The translations under genes and the position numbers were made by a program. Below the pieces are notes generated by a model, which saw only the letters and a program-made list of their open reading frames with translations, was not told the origin of the DNA and did no database searches. A stretch of 64,000 nucleotides of DNA from assembly GCA_028554755.1 (NCBI GenBank), contig JAPTOF010000008.1:15419001-15483000 (forward strand). The letters are read 5' to 3'. Below are positions 10,725 through 21,320 of this stretch, piece after piece (the first letter of the stretch is position 1; each line of letters begins with the position of its first letter). This DNA comes from Cordia subcordata (lineage: Eukaryota > Streptophyta > Magnoliopsida > Boraginales > Cordiaceae).

Positions 10725-11184
10725 TAGAACAAAGCACAACAAAAATAAGCAAGTCATCATTACACAACGAGTAAGGATGGTGGGGATAGGGTGCAAATAG
10801 GCGGGACAAGTGGAGAAAGGATAGATACAACCTTTTGTTCTTTTTGAAGCTCTTTTGATGCCAATGATCAATAATTTGTCTACTAACCCTGTTTCTCAAC
10901 AAATGACAAACACTCACAAAACACAAGATTAGTAGCATTTGCCATGCGAGCTTGCATTGGCATCATCAAACAATAAACAAGGTGTATGAAAAATGGGAAA
11001 TGATAGAAGTGAGGATCAACACTTGGGAGGGTGAAAAAGAAAAACAAAAAAAACAATTGAAAATGAAAGAAAGATAATACTAAATGCAAATAAAAAAAAG
11101 GAAAAGCAAGGAAAGAAAATGAAATATAAACATGTCTAGGGTGCCTCCTAGCAGCGCTGGATTTAACGCCTCAGTGCGCTAGTG

Positions 11185-12609
11185 TTAGAGCAATACATGT
11201 TTAAAATTGCAAGGCACAAATTGCCGAATATTCAACCAAGCACAGATAGTAGAAGGAACAGGGTCATGCAATAAATGATGGGGCCATAGATGTTCAATGC
11301 ATCCCTTTTCTGGATTCCACCCCGAAACATCAAATGAAAATGTGTCTGCAAGTGTCGAAGGTGTCATGCATAAATGTGAAAGATCATGCCCCGCTTGCTC
11401 TCTAACTAACCACCCCATGGCCTTCTTTTCATAATCAAGAGCTAGGAACACACCCTCCCCATGGGTCAAAGATAGGTCTAATGCATGCAACATGAGAGAA
11501 GTGCTATTTAGCCCTAGATGAAAATGTTCTAAACTAGAAGGCATAAATGTGAGCTCCAAAGAGGGAGACTCAACGGAATGGGAAAGGGGGGTTAGAACAA
11601 CTCTCGGAGAAGGAAGGGCAAGGGTAAGGGATGATGAAGTACTACACTCTTCCTTTCCACAAGATATAACATGTTCAAGCCTAGGTCGCTCTAACTCCTC
11701 TTGAGAGGTGGATTCGATCTTTATGGGCTCTATTTCCATCAATGAATCATCAAACATCCAAAGAGACCCACAGATCATTCTTCCAAGCACACCAATTTCT
11801 TTTTTATGTGCCTTCTTAGAGTTTCTATTCTCTTCAACATCATGGTTCTTAACTCCAAGAGACTTATCATTTAAAACCTCCAAAATTGATGCCTTGTTTT
11901 CCCAAATGGATGACTTTAAACCTTCACTAGCTAAAGTCCCTTTAAATTCAACAACACATTCATCACTAGTGGGTGTCATCTCACCATCATGCTCTTCATA
12001 CGGGGTAGACACACATGGAGAGGACAATGCGGACTCAATGGATTTCGGGTCATGGATGCGTGAATGCTCAAGAGAGGTGTGTACCCTAGACTCCCTAAAT
12101 GTGGACTCGAAATGCAAATGAGTGCTATGATCATGAGACTCAACCTCCAAGTGTGCAGAATATGTGGGATGAGGAGACAGAAAAGGCTCATGTGACTCAA
12201 TGGAAGACATTGAAAGCTTAGGAGGATAGGGTACTACTTCCTCTAAAACATATTCATAAGAGTCACCAAGAACCAAATTATCATTAAGCTCATCCTCATC
12301 CTCACTACAAGATGTGATCTCTCCATCAACCTCTTTTTCTAATCGTCTCTCCAAGACATCATCTTTTTCACCACTATTTCTCTTATCTTTAGGTCTCTCT
12401 CCTATCTCTTCAACTTGTTCTAAAGGTATTTCAACGTTCTCACTCATAAGTTGCACACTCTCAACCATGCTCTTCAAACGCTCACCTAGAGATTTGGTGT
12501 CTCGCTTCAAACTCTCTAGTTCCTCTTGATTGGATTGGAGGAGAGATTGGGATTGCTCAAGCATTTGATCTAATCGCTCGAGAGTGAAGACATTACGAAG
12601 AGGGTTCAA
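11185..12609 (-). CDS. Gypsy-1 ORF, C-terminal part: coiled-coil, acidic protein of unknown function
   Basis: 474 codons in the same frame as 12610-13149, separated from it only by a TGA. The first in-frame codon is TTG, so an independent start is doubtful. Residues about 8-60 are heptad-like ('LDQMLEQSQSLLQSNQEELE'), matching the glutamine-rich coiled coil after the knuckle in related Gags. Next comes an acidic Ser/Glu/His-rich stretch. Near residues 340-410, 'SPSLEL', 'LDLS' and 'KKAMGW' align in order with the protease-to-reverse-transcriptase linker of Gypsy-3 ('SPSLEL', 'FDLS', 'KKAIGW'). The last 70 residues are unlike anything I recognise. It is therefore a deletion derivative of gag-pol that kept an open frame. 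The role is unknown; an RNA-binding or particle-associated accessory protein is a guess. Confidence 0.72.
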   Translation of the reverse strand: MNPLRNVFTLERLDQMLEQSQSLLQSNQEELESLKRDTKSLGERLKSMVESVQLMSENVEIPLEQVEEIGERPKDKRNSGEKDDVLERRLEKEVDGEITSCSEDEDELNDNLVLGDSYEYVLEEVVPYPPKLSMSSIESHEPFLSPHPTYSAHLEVESHDHSTHLHFESTFRESRVHTSLEHSRIHDPKSIESALSSPCVSTPYEEHDGEMTPTSDECVVEFKGTLASEGLKSSIWENKASILEVLNDKSLGVKNHDVEENRNSKKAHKKEIGVLGRMICGSLWMFDDSLMEIEPIKIESTSQEELERPRLEHVISCGKEECSTSSSLTLALPSPRVVLTPLSHSVESPSLELTFMPSSLEHFHLGLNSTSLMLHALDLSLTHGEGVFLALDYEKKAMGWLVREQAGHDLSHLCMTPSTLADTFSFDVSGWNPEKGCIEHLWPHHLLHDPVPSTICAWLNIRQFVPCNFKHVLL

Positions 12610-13149
12610 TCAGTGAAAATGGTAAATATCTTGATTGGGGTCACTATAAGCACAACCATTATAAAACTCGAAGGAAGTTTGGGTAGGAAATGACGGTGCA
12701 GGAGATGGACTTTCAAAGCAATGAGGTGGAAAATATGAAGAGTCATCTTGATCCCAATATGAAGATGCATGATATTGCTCCCTAGAATCATAATAATTGG
12801 ATGAAGATGCATGCATGGGCATATGATTGCTAGGGGCATAGGGTATAGCATGCAATTGGGGATAAGGGTGGAAGGTAGGGCAAGTATTGGAATCATGAGC
12901 TTGGCTTCCACATAGATTGCAACAACAAGAATATGCATTCTTATAGTCATGATTACTAAATGAAGATGCATGAGGTGATGCATGACTATAGGGGTCGTAA
13001 TTAGCACTTACCCTAGGTTGGGAATTGTCATAGGGGCAAAAGAAAGTTTGATGCTCATAACTTCCACACACGCGACATGCAATGGGAACATGTTCGGGTA
13101 ATGGGGAAGAGGATACAAGTGACCACCATGATGCATTAGGATCATTCAT
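12610..13149 (-). CDS. Gypsy-1 ORF, N-terminal part: double CCHC zinc-knuckle protein
   Basis: ATG at 13149, about 160 nt after the primer site, opens a 179-codon frame ending at TGA 12612-12610. Two CCHC knuckles with C-x2-C-x4-H-x4-C spacing are visible: 'CRVCGSYEHQTFFC' (about residues 25-38) and 'CNLCGSQAHDSNTC' (about 77-90). Around them lies low-complexity sequence rich in Tyr, Ser, His and Pro. Gypsy-3 and Gypsy-2 carry one such knuckle in Gag ('CALCSESSHETIVC', 'CALCSKSTHRTIAC'), so this looks like the nucleocapsid end of an Athila Gag, with the capsid domain missing and the knuckle doubled. It probably binds element RNA. The next frame continues in phase after the single TGA, which is either readthrough or a recent nonsense change. 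It is exceptionally intact compared with its neighbours. Confidence 0.75.
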   Translation of the reverse strand: MNDPNASWWSLVSSSPLPEHVPIACRVCGSYEHQTFFCPYDNSQPRVSANYDPYSHASPHASSFSNHDYKNAYSCCCNLCGSQAHDSNTCPTFHPYPQLHAIPYAPSNHMPMHASSSNYYDSREQYHASSYWDQDDSSYFPPHCFESPSPAPSFPTQTSFEFYNGCAYSDPNQDIYHFH

Positions 13150-13306
13150 GATTAATTGACACTAGTAATCCTCTTCACAATGCTCAACAATTTTTTTTTT
13201 TGAATTTTTTTTTATTAATCAAAATAATCAAAACATGAAAGAAAAGATAAAACAACATGTAACAAGCTAAGACACACACAAACTAAGAAACCAAACAAAT
13301 GTTGCC

Positions 13307-13324
13307 TCCCCGGCAACGGCGCCA
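13307..13324 (-). other. Gypsy-1 primer-binding site (Asp tRNA)
   Basis: The plus strand reads TCCCCGGCAACGGCGCCA, the 3' end of a plant Asp-tRNA. Its complement is therefore a perfect 18-base primer site, six bases inside the 5' LTR, as in Athila-type elements. Confidence 0.92.
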
Positions 13325-13330
13325 AAAACT

Positions 13331-14270
13331 TGATGTCTTCTTACGAGTGCAAGTTTTAAAAGACCATAGCGTCGGATCGTGCAATACGGTGTTTACAGTG
13401 CGGGTGTCGAACCACGAGGAGGCGTGAATATCGTGAATGTATCCTATGCTTGGTGTCTTAAAAGAGCTAAAAAGAAAGATCTAAACTAAGTGTACTTTTT
13501 CTTGTGAAGGTTTGGATTGTCGGGAGCTCTAAGTAAATGAAAAAAAACTAAACTATGAATAAAAACAAAAGGGACGCAGGTTGATTAAGAAGAAACTAAC
13601 AATTGGAAAGGGATTAGGGTGACTTGGACTTATGAATGGGTAACTCCATACTCAAATGCTATGGGATTAAGGGATGATGGCTAACTATCAAAAGTGCTCT
13701 TAACTAGGTTGTTAGTTAGTGTCCTGATTTCCCCCTAGGACTCGGTGCGGGTCCGTCCCTAGGCGACGTCTCCTAGAGCTACGGCGTGGTCCTTATGACC
13801 TAGGGCCTCAAGAGGGACTAACTAACTTCCTAGGTGGCTTAGAATGAACCTACCCTAGTACCTAAACCGTTGGCTGGGTTTAAAGCCAAGACCTAGTGTT
13901 GCTAAGGTCGACTAAATCTATCCTGAAACCTATTGGCTGGATTTAAAGCCAAAGGAAACTCGACCTAGATTAGCCCTAAATTATACTCCTTCATTCTAAG
14001 ATCACTACAGCAGGATTTGACTAACATTTATACACATGTGATATTGAAATTATGCTTGTTACTAGGCATGCAAATACGCATATAGACATGAATAAAAGCA
14101 CTACCCACTTCATAACATCCATGTATAAACACATAGACATGAGTACAACATGGATTAGATGTGTTTAGTAACAAACAAACTTCAATTAATATATATATGT
14201 ACTCATCTAAGTATTCTATCAACCACATAGACATGAATGAAAGAACACCCAATTAAACAACACAAATCAA

Positions 14271-14306
<36 letters not shown>

Positions 14307-15076
14307 GCCATCATATCCCATATCATAAGAGTATAAAATTAACCCATTACATAAGCTTTATCACCCTATACAAGCCTACTCAGACATAATAGAAAATAGA
14401 ATGAAAGAGATATAACGAAACTCCCCTTTCATCCTAGCGATTTTAGAACACAGCTTGTAAACAATCTCGATTCCAAAGCGTTTGAATCCTCTAACGAAAC
14501 TTGGTTCTTCGTGAAAAGTATGTGAAAAGGGTGTGTGAGGCGGCTAGGGAATAGGATTAAGTGTGTGTGAGAATAGGTGTGAAGTGTGTGTAAAAAAACT
14601 CCTCTTCTTTTCTGCTCCGCATCGGGCTTTGGAGTACTCGACCGTCTTTCTTCAAGGGCTCTCTGGAGTGGCCGGTCGACCGGCTCTTGAAGGGGGGTCG
14701 TCCGGCTTTTCGACGAAGCTCTCTGGAGTGGCCGGTCGACCTAGTCGGTCGACCAGCTATTCTTCCTTAGCGTCCGGCTAACTTCCTTCATTCAATTTTT
14801 CGTCATTTCGGCCTTTAGTCTTCTCCCTTAGACCCGTGCATGTCCTATCTTCATCACCTTTCATTGTTCAATCTTTATCTTAACCCAAAATCACCTGAAT
14901 CATTGAAAATAAGCTATTAGTGTAGCATTTTATCTCTTAAACTCAATATGCACATTTATTCACACTTAAGCCTATTCTTATCAAAAGTACTACACTAATG
15001 CATCATTATAAGCATTCAACACCTCTAAAGTATAAGTAAATGGCGATGCAAACACACACCAAATCACAACTCATCG
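13331..15076 (-). repeat. Gypsy-1 5' LTR (right copy), TATA segment deleted
   Basis: Nearly identical to the left copy, but near 14630 a segment of about 55 bp holding the TATA-like box and the first GGTCGACC palindromes is replaced by a few bases. The (AT)n run is longer (14275-14302). The last base is G where the other copy has A. This copy should drive transcription, so loss of the box may have silenced it. Confidence 0.9.
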
Positions 15077-15081
15077 ATGGG

Positions 15082-16510
15082 TTTTCAAATGAAAGCGAGG
15101 AACAGATGGGAAGGTGGAGACCTACAAAGCCCGTTTGGTTGCTAAGGGATATCGGCAACGTCATGGTATTGACTATGACGAAACTTTTTCCCCTGTAGCA
15201 ATGCTCAAGTTAGTTCACACTATGCTTGCTATAGCAGCACAATTAGACTATAAGATCTGGCAAATGGATGTTAAAACAGCTTTCCTTAATGGTGAGCTAA
15301 AGGAGGAAGTATATATGACACAACCTGAAAGGTTCACATCTACATATGAGTCTAGAGTGTGTAAGCTTCAGAAGTCCATCTATGGACTTCAACAAACTTC
15401 CCAGAGTTGGAACATACGTTTTGACAAAGTTGTCAAAACGTATGGTTTCGTTAAGAACAAAGAAGAGCCTTGCATTTATAAATGGGCTAACGGACATGTG
15501 GTCACATTCTTAGTATTGTATGTGGATGACATTCTTCTTATAGGAAATGATATCCCCGCATTACAGAATGTGAAGTTATGGCTTTCGTCCCAATTCTCTA
15601 TGAAGGATCTAGGAGAAGCTTCCTATATCCTTGGGATCAAAATCTATAAAGATAGATCTAAAAGGTTGTTAGGATTGTCCCAATCCACATATATTGACAC
15701 CGTGCTGAAAAGGTTCAAAATGGAAAATTCCAAAAGAGGCTATCTTCCAATAGGCCATGGAATTTCTCTCTCCAAGAGAGATTGTCCCTCAACTCCTCAG
15801 GAAAGAGAGCGTATGAGTAGAGTCCTTTATGCCTCAGTAATAGGATCTATCATGTATGCTATGACATGTACGAGGCCTGATGTGGCTTACTCTTTAAGAG
15901 TGGTCAGTAGATATCAATCTGATCCCGATGGTAGACATTGGCAAGTGGCAAAAACCATACTTAAGTATTTAAGAAATACTAAAGACTTATGGCTCGTATA
16001 TGGGGGTTCTGACACGAAACTGGTAGGTTACACTAATTGTAGTTTCCAATCAAATAGGTATGGTAGTAAAAGCATGTCCGGGTTCGTGTTTACCTTAAAT
16101 GGTGGAGCTATTTGCTGGAAAAGTTCCAAGCAACATGCCGTGGCTGATTTTATTTGTGAGGCGGAATACATAGCAGCGTCTGATACAGAGAAGGAAGCAG
16201 TTTGGCTCAAGAAATTCATCACTGAACTTAGGGTTATTCCTGACTTAGCTGGTCCAGTCACAATATTCAGCAATAGTACTAGTGCCATTGCTCAGGCGAA
16301 GGAACCTCGATCCCACCAGAAAGCCAAACATGTGCTAAGACGTTACCACCTGATCCGAGAGATCATAACTTGAGGGGACATCATTCTACAGAAGATCGAC
16401 AGAAAAAAGAACTTGGCTGACCCATTTACTAAGGCCCTCGGGGTCAAGGAGTTCGATTCACATTGAGAGAAGATGGGTATAGGATATAGATCTGACTGGC
16501 TTTAGTCCTA
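15082..16510 (+). pseudogene. pol: Copia-1 reverse transcriptase and RNase H (continues from 7966)
   Basis: This is the second half of pol, resuming right after the duplicated ATGGG target. After a TGA near 15090 the frame runs from 15114 to a TGA at 16371. Reverse transcriptase motifs include '[25 protein letters not shown]', given here only by its ends (about 15120-15195), 'WQMDVKTAFLNGELKEEVYM' and the catalytic 'LYVDDILLIGND' (about 15514-15550). RNase H follows with 'VGYTNCSF' and 'EAEYIAASDTEKEAVWLKK'; the usual first aspartate of the RNase H motif reads N. After the TGA the tail 'NLADPFTKAL' is still readable. The protein would copy genomic RNA into DNA; in this copy pol is in two pieces 7.1 kb apart. 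Confidence 0.92.
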
Positions 16511-16519
16511 GTGGGAGAT
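16511..16519 (+). other. Copia-1 polypurine tract
   Basis: GTGGGAGAT lies immediately before the 3' LTR start TGTAGGG, the standard plus-strand primer position. Confidence 0.85.
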
Positions 16520-18034
16520 TGTAGGGATAATGTCCTAAAGTTAGTCATCTATTGTATTTCTAGAATTGTTTACACACGAGTTATGTTAATAGTATTTGGC
16601 CATTACATCATATCGCACCATCGTCTCTTATTTTGATCATGATGTAGTTCCTTAGAACATTTATATGGGATCATGTGAATGAGGCATGGTTTGATTGTTC
16701 TTAAAATATGTTCGCAACCGTATGATAGAATTGATACTAGGACGTCAATTCCTTCGAGTAGAGGTTATTGTTCGTCACATGGGTTGGTTTTCCTCATGAC
16801 CAATGGGTGTTGAGACACCGGTGTGACACACAGGTAAGGTGTGGAGACACGCTTACTGAACATGACTCGTTTACAAGCATCCTATGATACTTACCCTACT
16901 GTCAAAGGATTGCTTGTGGTGCACATGGTTGTAGTATTCCCTTCAACCTGAGACTGCCATAGATGCTTGCGAATTACTCCTCGTACTTTGGTGCCGGACT
17001 ACCCGAATTTCCAATTTGGTGACGAAGGGTTACAGGGTGCGAGCAAGTGTCGTGAAGCTAATGTGCAGGACAAGATAGGATTGACCTACTCCGGGTATTG
17101 GGAGAATGATGCTCCACCTAGTCCTAACTCGTTAAGTCTTTGGCCAAAGCTTTTTGTGTAATGTGTCACGGAGACATGTCGTGATAAGTCATGACAAGAT
17201 TAGGACTTAATACGGAATAACTAATTAGGGGTTTGATAGTTGACCATGCTTCTAGGGTTGTTTTGGAATATCGAGGGTTATAGGGGATATGACATAATGC
17301 CCAGGTTCATTAATAGTTGTCTTGCAATTTTTCAGCTTATCTGGACGTTGGGAACCGTTGCTAGACGGTATCTCCGATTAGTACAGAGATGGTCTTTGTA
17401 TTACTGGCTTAAGTTTGAACCCACGGAGTCGCGCAAAAGGTCAAGAATTTTATTGAGAACTTGGTCTAATATATTTAATTGAGAATTAAATATTCCATTA
17501 TTTAATTGTGAATTAAATAAAGGAATTAATAATTAGTGTATTTGAATATTTAATTAATATTAATTATTAAAAGTTCACGGATTTAATTTCATTTATTTTC
17601 TGCTAGCACAGAAAATGTGGCATGAATTAAATCTTGGGCTAAATGGGTTAAAAAATTAAATAGAGATTTAATTTATAATTGGGTTAAAAGGTTTGGGCCC
17701 AATTGGGTTGGAGGAAATGAGCCTGGGTCTTATAAAGGCCCAACTCCTTTTGTTCTATGAAAGGAGAGGTATTGTGCATATTTTTCCATTAGGGTTTTTA
17801 GTTTTTCCTACAGAGAAAAAAATATTCCTCCTCCCTTAAAAAACCCTAGCCTCCATCATTATTTCTTGGCTGCGTATGAAGAGGAGGAAGATCAAACTTC
17901 CGCAAGGCTACTTGTCAAGAACACATATTCGTGTCACGAATATCCAGGTACTAATCATGTTCTTTGCGAAATTTTTAATTTACAAGAGCCTGATCCTAGA
18001 AGAATTTGTGAAAAAGTTTTGCAAAATTCCTTTA
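16520..18034 (+). repeat. Copia-1 3' LTR
   Basis: About 1515 bp, colinear with 1519-3048 at an offset near 15000. It lacks most of one AT hairpin and its TATA box is mutated. It is followed by the target duplication TAAAA at 18035-18039. Confidence 0.92.
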
Positions 18035-18039
18035 TAAAA

Positions 18040-18926
18040 TTCTAGAGGACAATTACACTCAAAGAGGTAAAATAAGAATAGTTTACACCCCTTTACAATA
18101 TGAGTGATTGGAAAAATGTAGAAGCTTTATAAGGTAATAGCTTTTTGCTCTGAAAATGAAGGTTTTAGCACATGGTTTAGGCTTTCTAATGACTAGGAAT
18201 AAACAAAAAATTTTGCATCTTTTTCAAATAATGTTTTCAAAGCTATACCAATAATTGATACTTATAGAAAGTTCTGTAATGACTAGTTAATGGCTATATT
18301 TTCTTGATCAAGGGGTCTCTGGCAATCGCACTTGCCGTTGTTCTAATTGCTCACGTGGTACATCCATATGCAAGGCTAAAATGAAATAGATCACTAAGGG
18401 ACGTGCCTTACACACGAACTTACCTTATGTGAGAGACTTACACAATTAGAGTTTGCAAAGATGCAGTCGATCACATACTCTTTCACATGCAAACCAATCA
18501 AAACAAGATCAATGACAACATGAAGATGTATTGATGCTAAAAACTACATGTCTTCTTCTATCAGGCCTTTTCAAAAGAGTTACTTGACACCTTGTTTTTT
18601 GTTCAAGTTCAAGAGATCTTTAAAAACCATTCTAAGGCACTTGTTCTTTTTTAGAGCCAAAGTACTTCGAAAGCATGAGCAAATAGTTTCTACTTAATAT
18701 TCTTTATACTCAAGAAAGATCTACAAAGATAAAGATGACCTATACACTATGAGTCATCAAGTCTTCTTTCTAGTTGAACTGAAGCTTGACCTGCAAGTTC
18801 TAGTGTTCATTCAGGGCTTCCTTTATAGTCCTTCACATATTTAAACTTTTGATATCACATTGAAGTTAGTCATCATTTAAACATTTAAGCTTATGTCTAT
18901 CATCAAAACCAAATATGATGCTAACA
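18040..18926 (-). repeat. Copia-4 LTR, proximal part
   Basis: Read on the minus strand this begins TGTTAGCATCATATTTGG just after a purine-rich tract (18927-18944), as at the start of a 3' LTR. It continues to 18040 and, beyond Copia-1, into 1518-501. No gene is seen. The style (purine tract of 'aaaaagagggagga' type, 'ttttgatgatag' at the LTR start) recalls SIRE-type copia elements; that assignment is tentative. Confidence 0.5.
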
Positions 18927-18944
18927 TCCTCCCTCTTTTTGATT
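18927..18944 (-). other. Copia-4 polypurine tract
   Basis: The minus strand reads 'aatcaaaaagagggagga' directly before TGTTAGC. This is the main evidence that the old element is minus-oriented with its LTR below 18927. Confidence 0.55.
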
Positions 18945-21320
18945 ATAAGAACCTATTTCAAGAAAAATGATTAACAAGAGAAAAATGAGTCTAAGGCATG
19001 AGTCTTGATAACCTAGAAATTTTCCATCTAATTTTATAACTCTTGAAACTCAATTTTGAGCTTTCTTGAAATTTTTTGGATGAATTTAATTTAATTTGAT
19101 TTTATGTTCATAATTTTCCTGGATGGTTTATTTTGAGAAAATTGTAGAGTTTTGTACTTTGGCTATGACTTTTACTCAGAAGTCAAATTGAGGTGATTCA
19201 AAATGCTTTAGAAAGCATATTCAAAAAGGAACAACGTCATGTTTCATGAAGGAAGCCAAATTCTAGCATTTTCAAGGCCAAAAGTGAAGTTAAAGTGATG
19301 TGATGAGATCTGGATAGGTCAAATTAGGCTTTTTTTTTTGGATTTTAATGTGGGTCAAGCTTTAAATTATATATCAAAAAAGAAAGCAAGAATTTGGATG
19401 GGTTTGATAGAACTTGATATAGGTCATGCTCAAAATAAAAAGAAAATAGTGAAAAAAAAGAAAAGCCCAAGTCTCAAATGTGCTATAAGATAAAGGAAAA
19501 AAAAAATTAATAAGGCCTAAAATCCATATTCTTATGTCAATAGTGCTTGCCCTTACTATAGGAGCTTGACATTGGAATTAGATTTGGGAGGAAGTTTGGT
19601 GATCAAAGTTGGCAGATGGCACTAGACAAAGCTACAGAGATGAAGCACGCGAGAGAAAAGGAATTAAGAATGAACACCCTCTTCATTTTTTTCAAGATTT
19701 CCTCACTCAACATTTAAATTTTATTTCTATGGCCCATTATTCTACTTTTGGGAATGTTGGTTGTTCAGTGCCAGTTGCTCAAGCAACGTAACTTGATTGG
19801 CAAGCATATTTGTGTGGCCTATGAACACATCCTTGGTGGCATTGATCAAGGGAGCTAAAGCATTTACTAGCATCTTATTCGACTCCATTGTTATGCTCAC
19901 TGACGTTTTATCCCTAAAATCAGCCATGGATCCAGCGATGGTGTCCTGTACGGTGATCACAAAACCTTTTTGCAACCGAGCCAACACTCGCTCAATTATC
20001 TCTGACTTTGATGGCTTATCACCCGATTGTTGTGTTGTTCGTTTTTGGCTAGATGTAAATAGTGTAATTGCAATATATTATGTGGAATCTGTAGGATGGG
20101 ATGTTGACAAATCCAAGTTTAATATGGATACGATTGTTGCAATCTCATCCTCCCCATATGTTTCTGTAACAGTTCCTGCACTACCGGTATTCTATGCCAT
20201 ATTTGCAATGGGTCCTACCGGGCATGCCAAAATTGTTTGCTTGAAAAAATCTTCACCAGGCCACAAGTACTTGGCAATAGTCTTAGCCAGGTTCTTTTCT
20301 TGCGCTAGGGCCGAGCTTTTTTGTAGTGCCTATGCAACCACTTGGTCTCCTTGTACAATTGTAGAAAATGGGTTCTTTTCTTGCCCCGAACTCAGTTTGG
20401 GGATTTCAACTGATATGGATTACAAGCTCCCCAATTATAATAAAATCAGAAACTCAATCAAACTAAAATTGCAAATAAGGTAATTTCAAACCATTGAATT
20501 TTGTTACAATGAATCAAAACCTTAAAAGCACCTATCAATCTTTTAATAATGCTTTAAAGCTAAGTACAGCGAAATTGATCCAACTATAAAGTGAATTATA
20601 GCACAACTAATAGGACCTAAGTCATAAAATGAATTACAATGAAAGGTAAGAGAAACTATAAAGTTAGTTAAGAAAAATCATCTTAAAATAAACTACTACA
20701 TAAACCATCTAGGCCATAAAGCAAATTATAGTAGTGGATATGGTTGAACTATGATTAAGCTATAGCTTAGTTATGACTAAATTATGATTAAGCTATGACT
20801 AAGCTATGAGAAGCTAGATAGATAAAATTGGATAAAGCTATGGTAGTTTTAGGACCCTTTCCTATTGAGCTTTGAGCTGCCTTTGCACTTGGCTAGCCTT
20901 CAAAATTTCTCAACAAATAGGCTTGACTCTGGAGCCATTTCAGGTTGTGAGATTTGACTTTGATTTTACACATGTTCTTCCCCTTATTCTTGCTCAACTA
21001 TTGGCGCTGTATGTGTCTTTATTTGACTCGATCTCTCATAAATAGTCACGCATGCCGCATGCATTATTCTCATTAGGCCATGTGTCGGCCACATCAACTC
21101 TTCTTTGGTTGTGTTCTCAGCCTTCCTTCATTTTGTAATTAGGCCTCTAATCCTTTTTTTGGCCTATAGGTCAATAGGCTATGATTTTTTAGTGTAACAA
21201 TACCTTTCATCTAGCCAACCCAAATTTTATTAGAAACATTAGCTACAAGCTTACGAAGACCTAGTTTTCTAGAGTAGTAATCAATTTTATTCTAGCTGAC
21301 CATAGGCTCCAAGAGGACAA
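18945..21320 (-). other. Copia-4 interior, mostly decayed
   Basis: AT-rich, degenerate sequence between the polypurine tract and the Gypsy-2 insertion (target duplication GACAA at 21316-21320). One decayed reading frame is described separately. The rest (18945-19740 and 20450-21320) holds nothing I can identify. Confidence 0.45.
19742..20440 (-). pseudogene. Decayed reading frame in the env-like position of Copia-4, unidentified
   Basis: The minus strand gives protein-like sequence through a few stops: 'KNLAKTIAKYLWPGEDFF' near 20300, then 'GDKPSKSEIIERVLARLQKG', and a hydrophobic, heptad-like end ('INATKDVFIGHTNMLANQ') finishing 'QHSQK' at the TAA near 19742. I do not recognise the family. 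It sits about 800 bp before the polypurine tract, where SIRE-type copia elements carry an extra ORF with a C-terminal coiled coil, hence the suggestion. The 228-codon frame on the plus strand (19797-20483) overlaps it and may be the antisense shadow; I cannot exclude the reverse. Confidence 0.35.

Larger units (their letters stand above)
9746..11184 (-). other. Gypsy-1 3' noncoding module
   Basis: About 1.4 kb between the ORF stop and the 3' LTR, without a credible gene. The open frames at 10119-10456 are low-complexity Phe-rich shadows of a pyrimidine run. The module shares colinear blocks with the same region in Gypsy-2 (44228-45286) and Gypsy-3 (29501-30444 and 35983-36560): 'aggaggcaccctaga' near 11145, the 31-nt hairpin at 10141, and a block near 9891-9950. 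Confidence 0.75.
7967..15076 (-). mobile_element. Gypsy-1: young non-autonomous Athila-like element inside Copia-1 pol
   Basis: LTRs at 7967-9745 and 13331-15076, an Asp-tRNA primer site on the minus strand and a polypurine tract define a minus-oriented element of 7.1 kb. The target duplication ATGGG is seen at 7962-7966 and 15077-15081. The interior is only 3585 bp and has no protease, reverse transcriptase, RNase H or integrase. Between 8101-8900 and 13461-14260 I count about four substitutions, so it is the youngest insertion here. It must rely on enzymes of a relative such as Gypsy-3. Confidence 0.92.
1519..18034 (+). mobile_element. Copia-1: full-length Ty1/copia retrotransposon, split by Gypsy-1
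   Basis: Both LTRs (1519-3048 and 16520-18034), a Met-tRNA primer site, a long leader, gag, protease, integrase, reverse transcriptase/RNase H and a polypurine tract occur in the copia order. The 5-bp target duplication TAAAA flanks it at 1514-1518 and 18035-18039. Without Gypsy-1 it is about 9.4 kb. In a hand comparison of about 200 bases the LTRs differ at roughly 14 sites, so the insertion is not recent. Several in-frame stops, mostly explicable as C-to-T or G-to-A changes, make it incapable of autonomous movement. Confidence 0.93.

Noticed and set aside
19797..20483. 228-codon plus-strand open frame
   Set aside because: The minus strand reads more like protein with a heptad-like end and matches the orientation of Copia-4; the plus frame lacks recognisable motifs. 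Kept only as a possible shadow.
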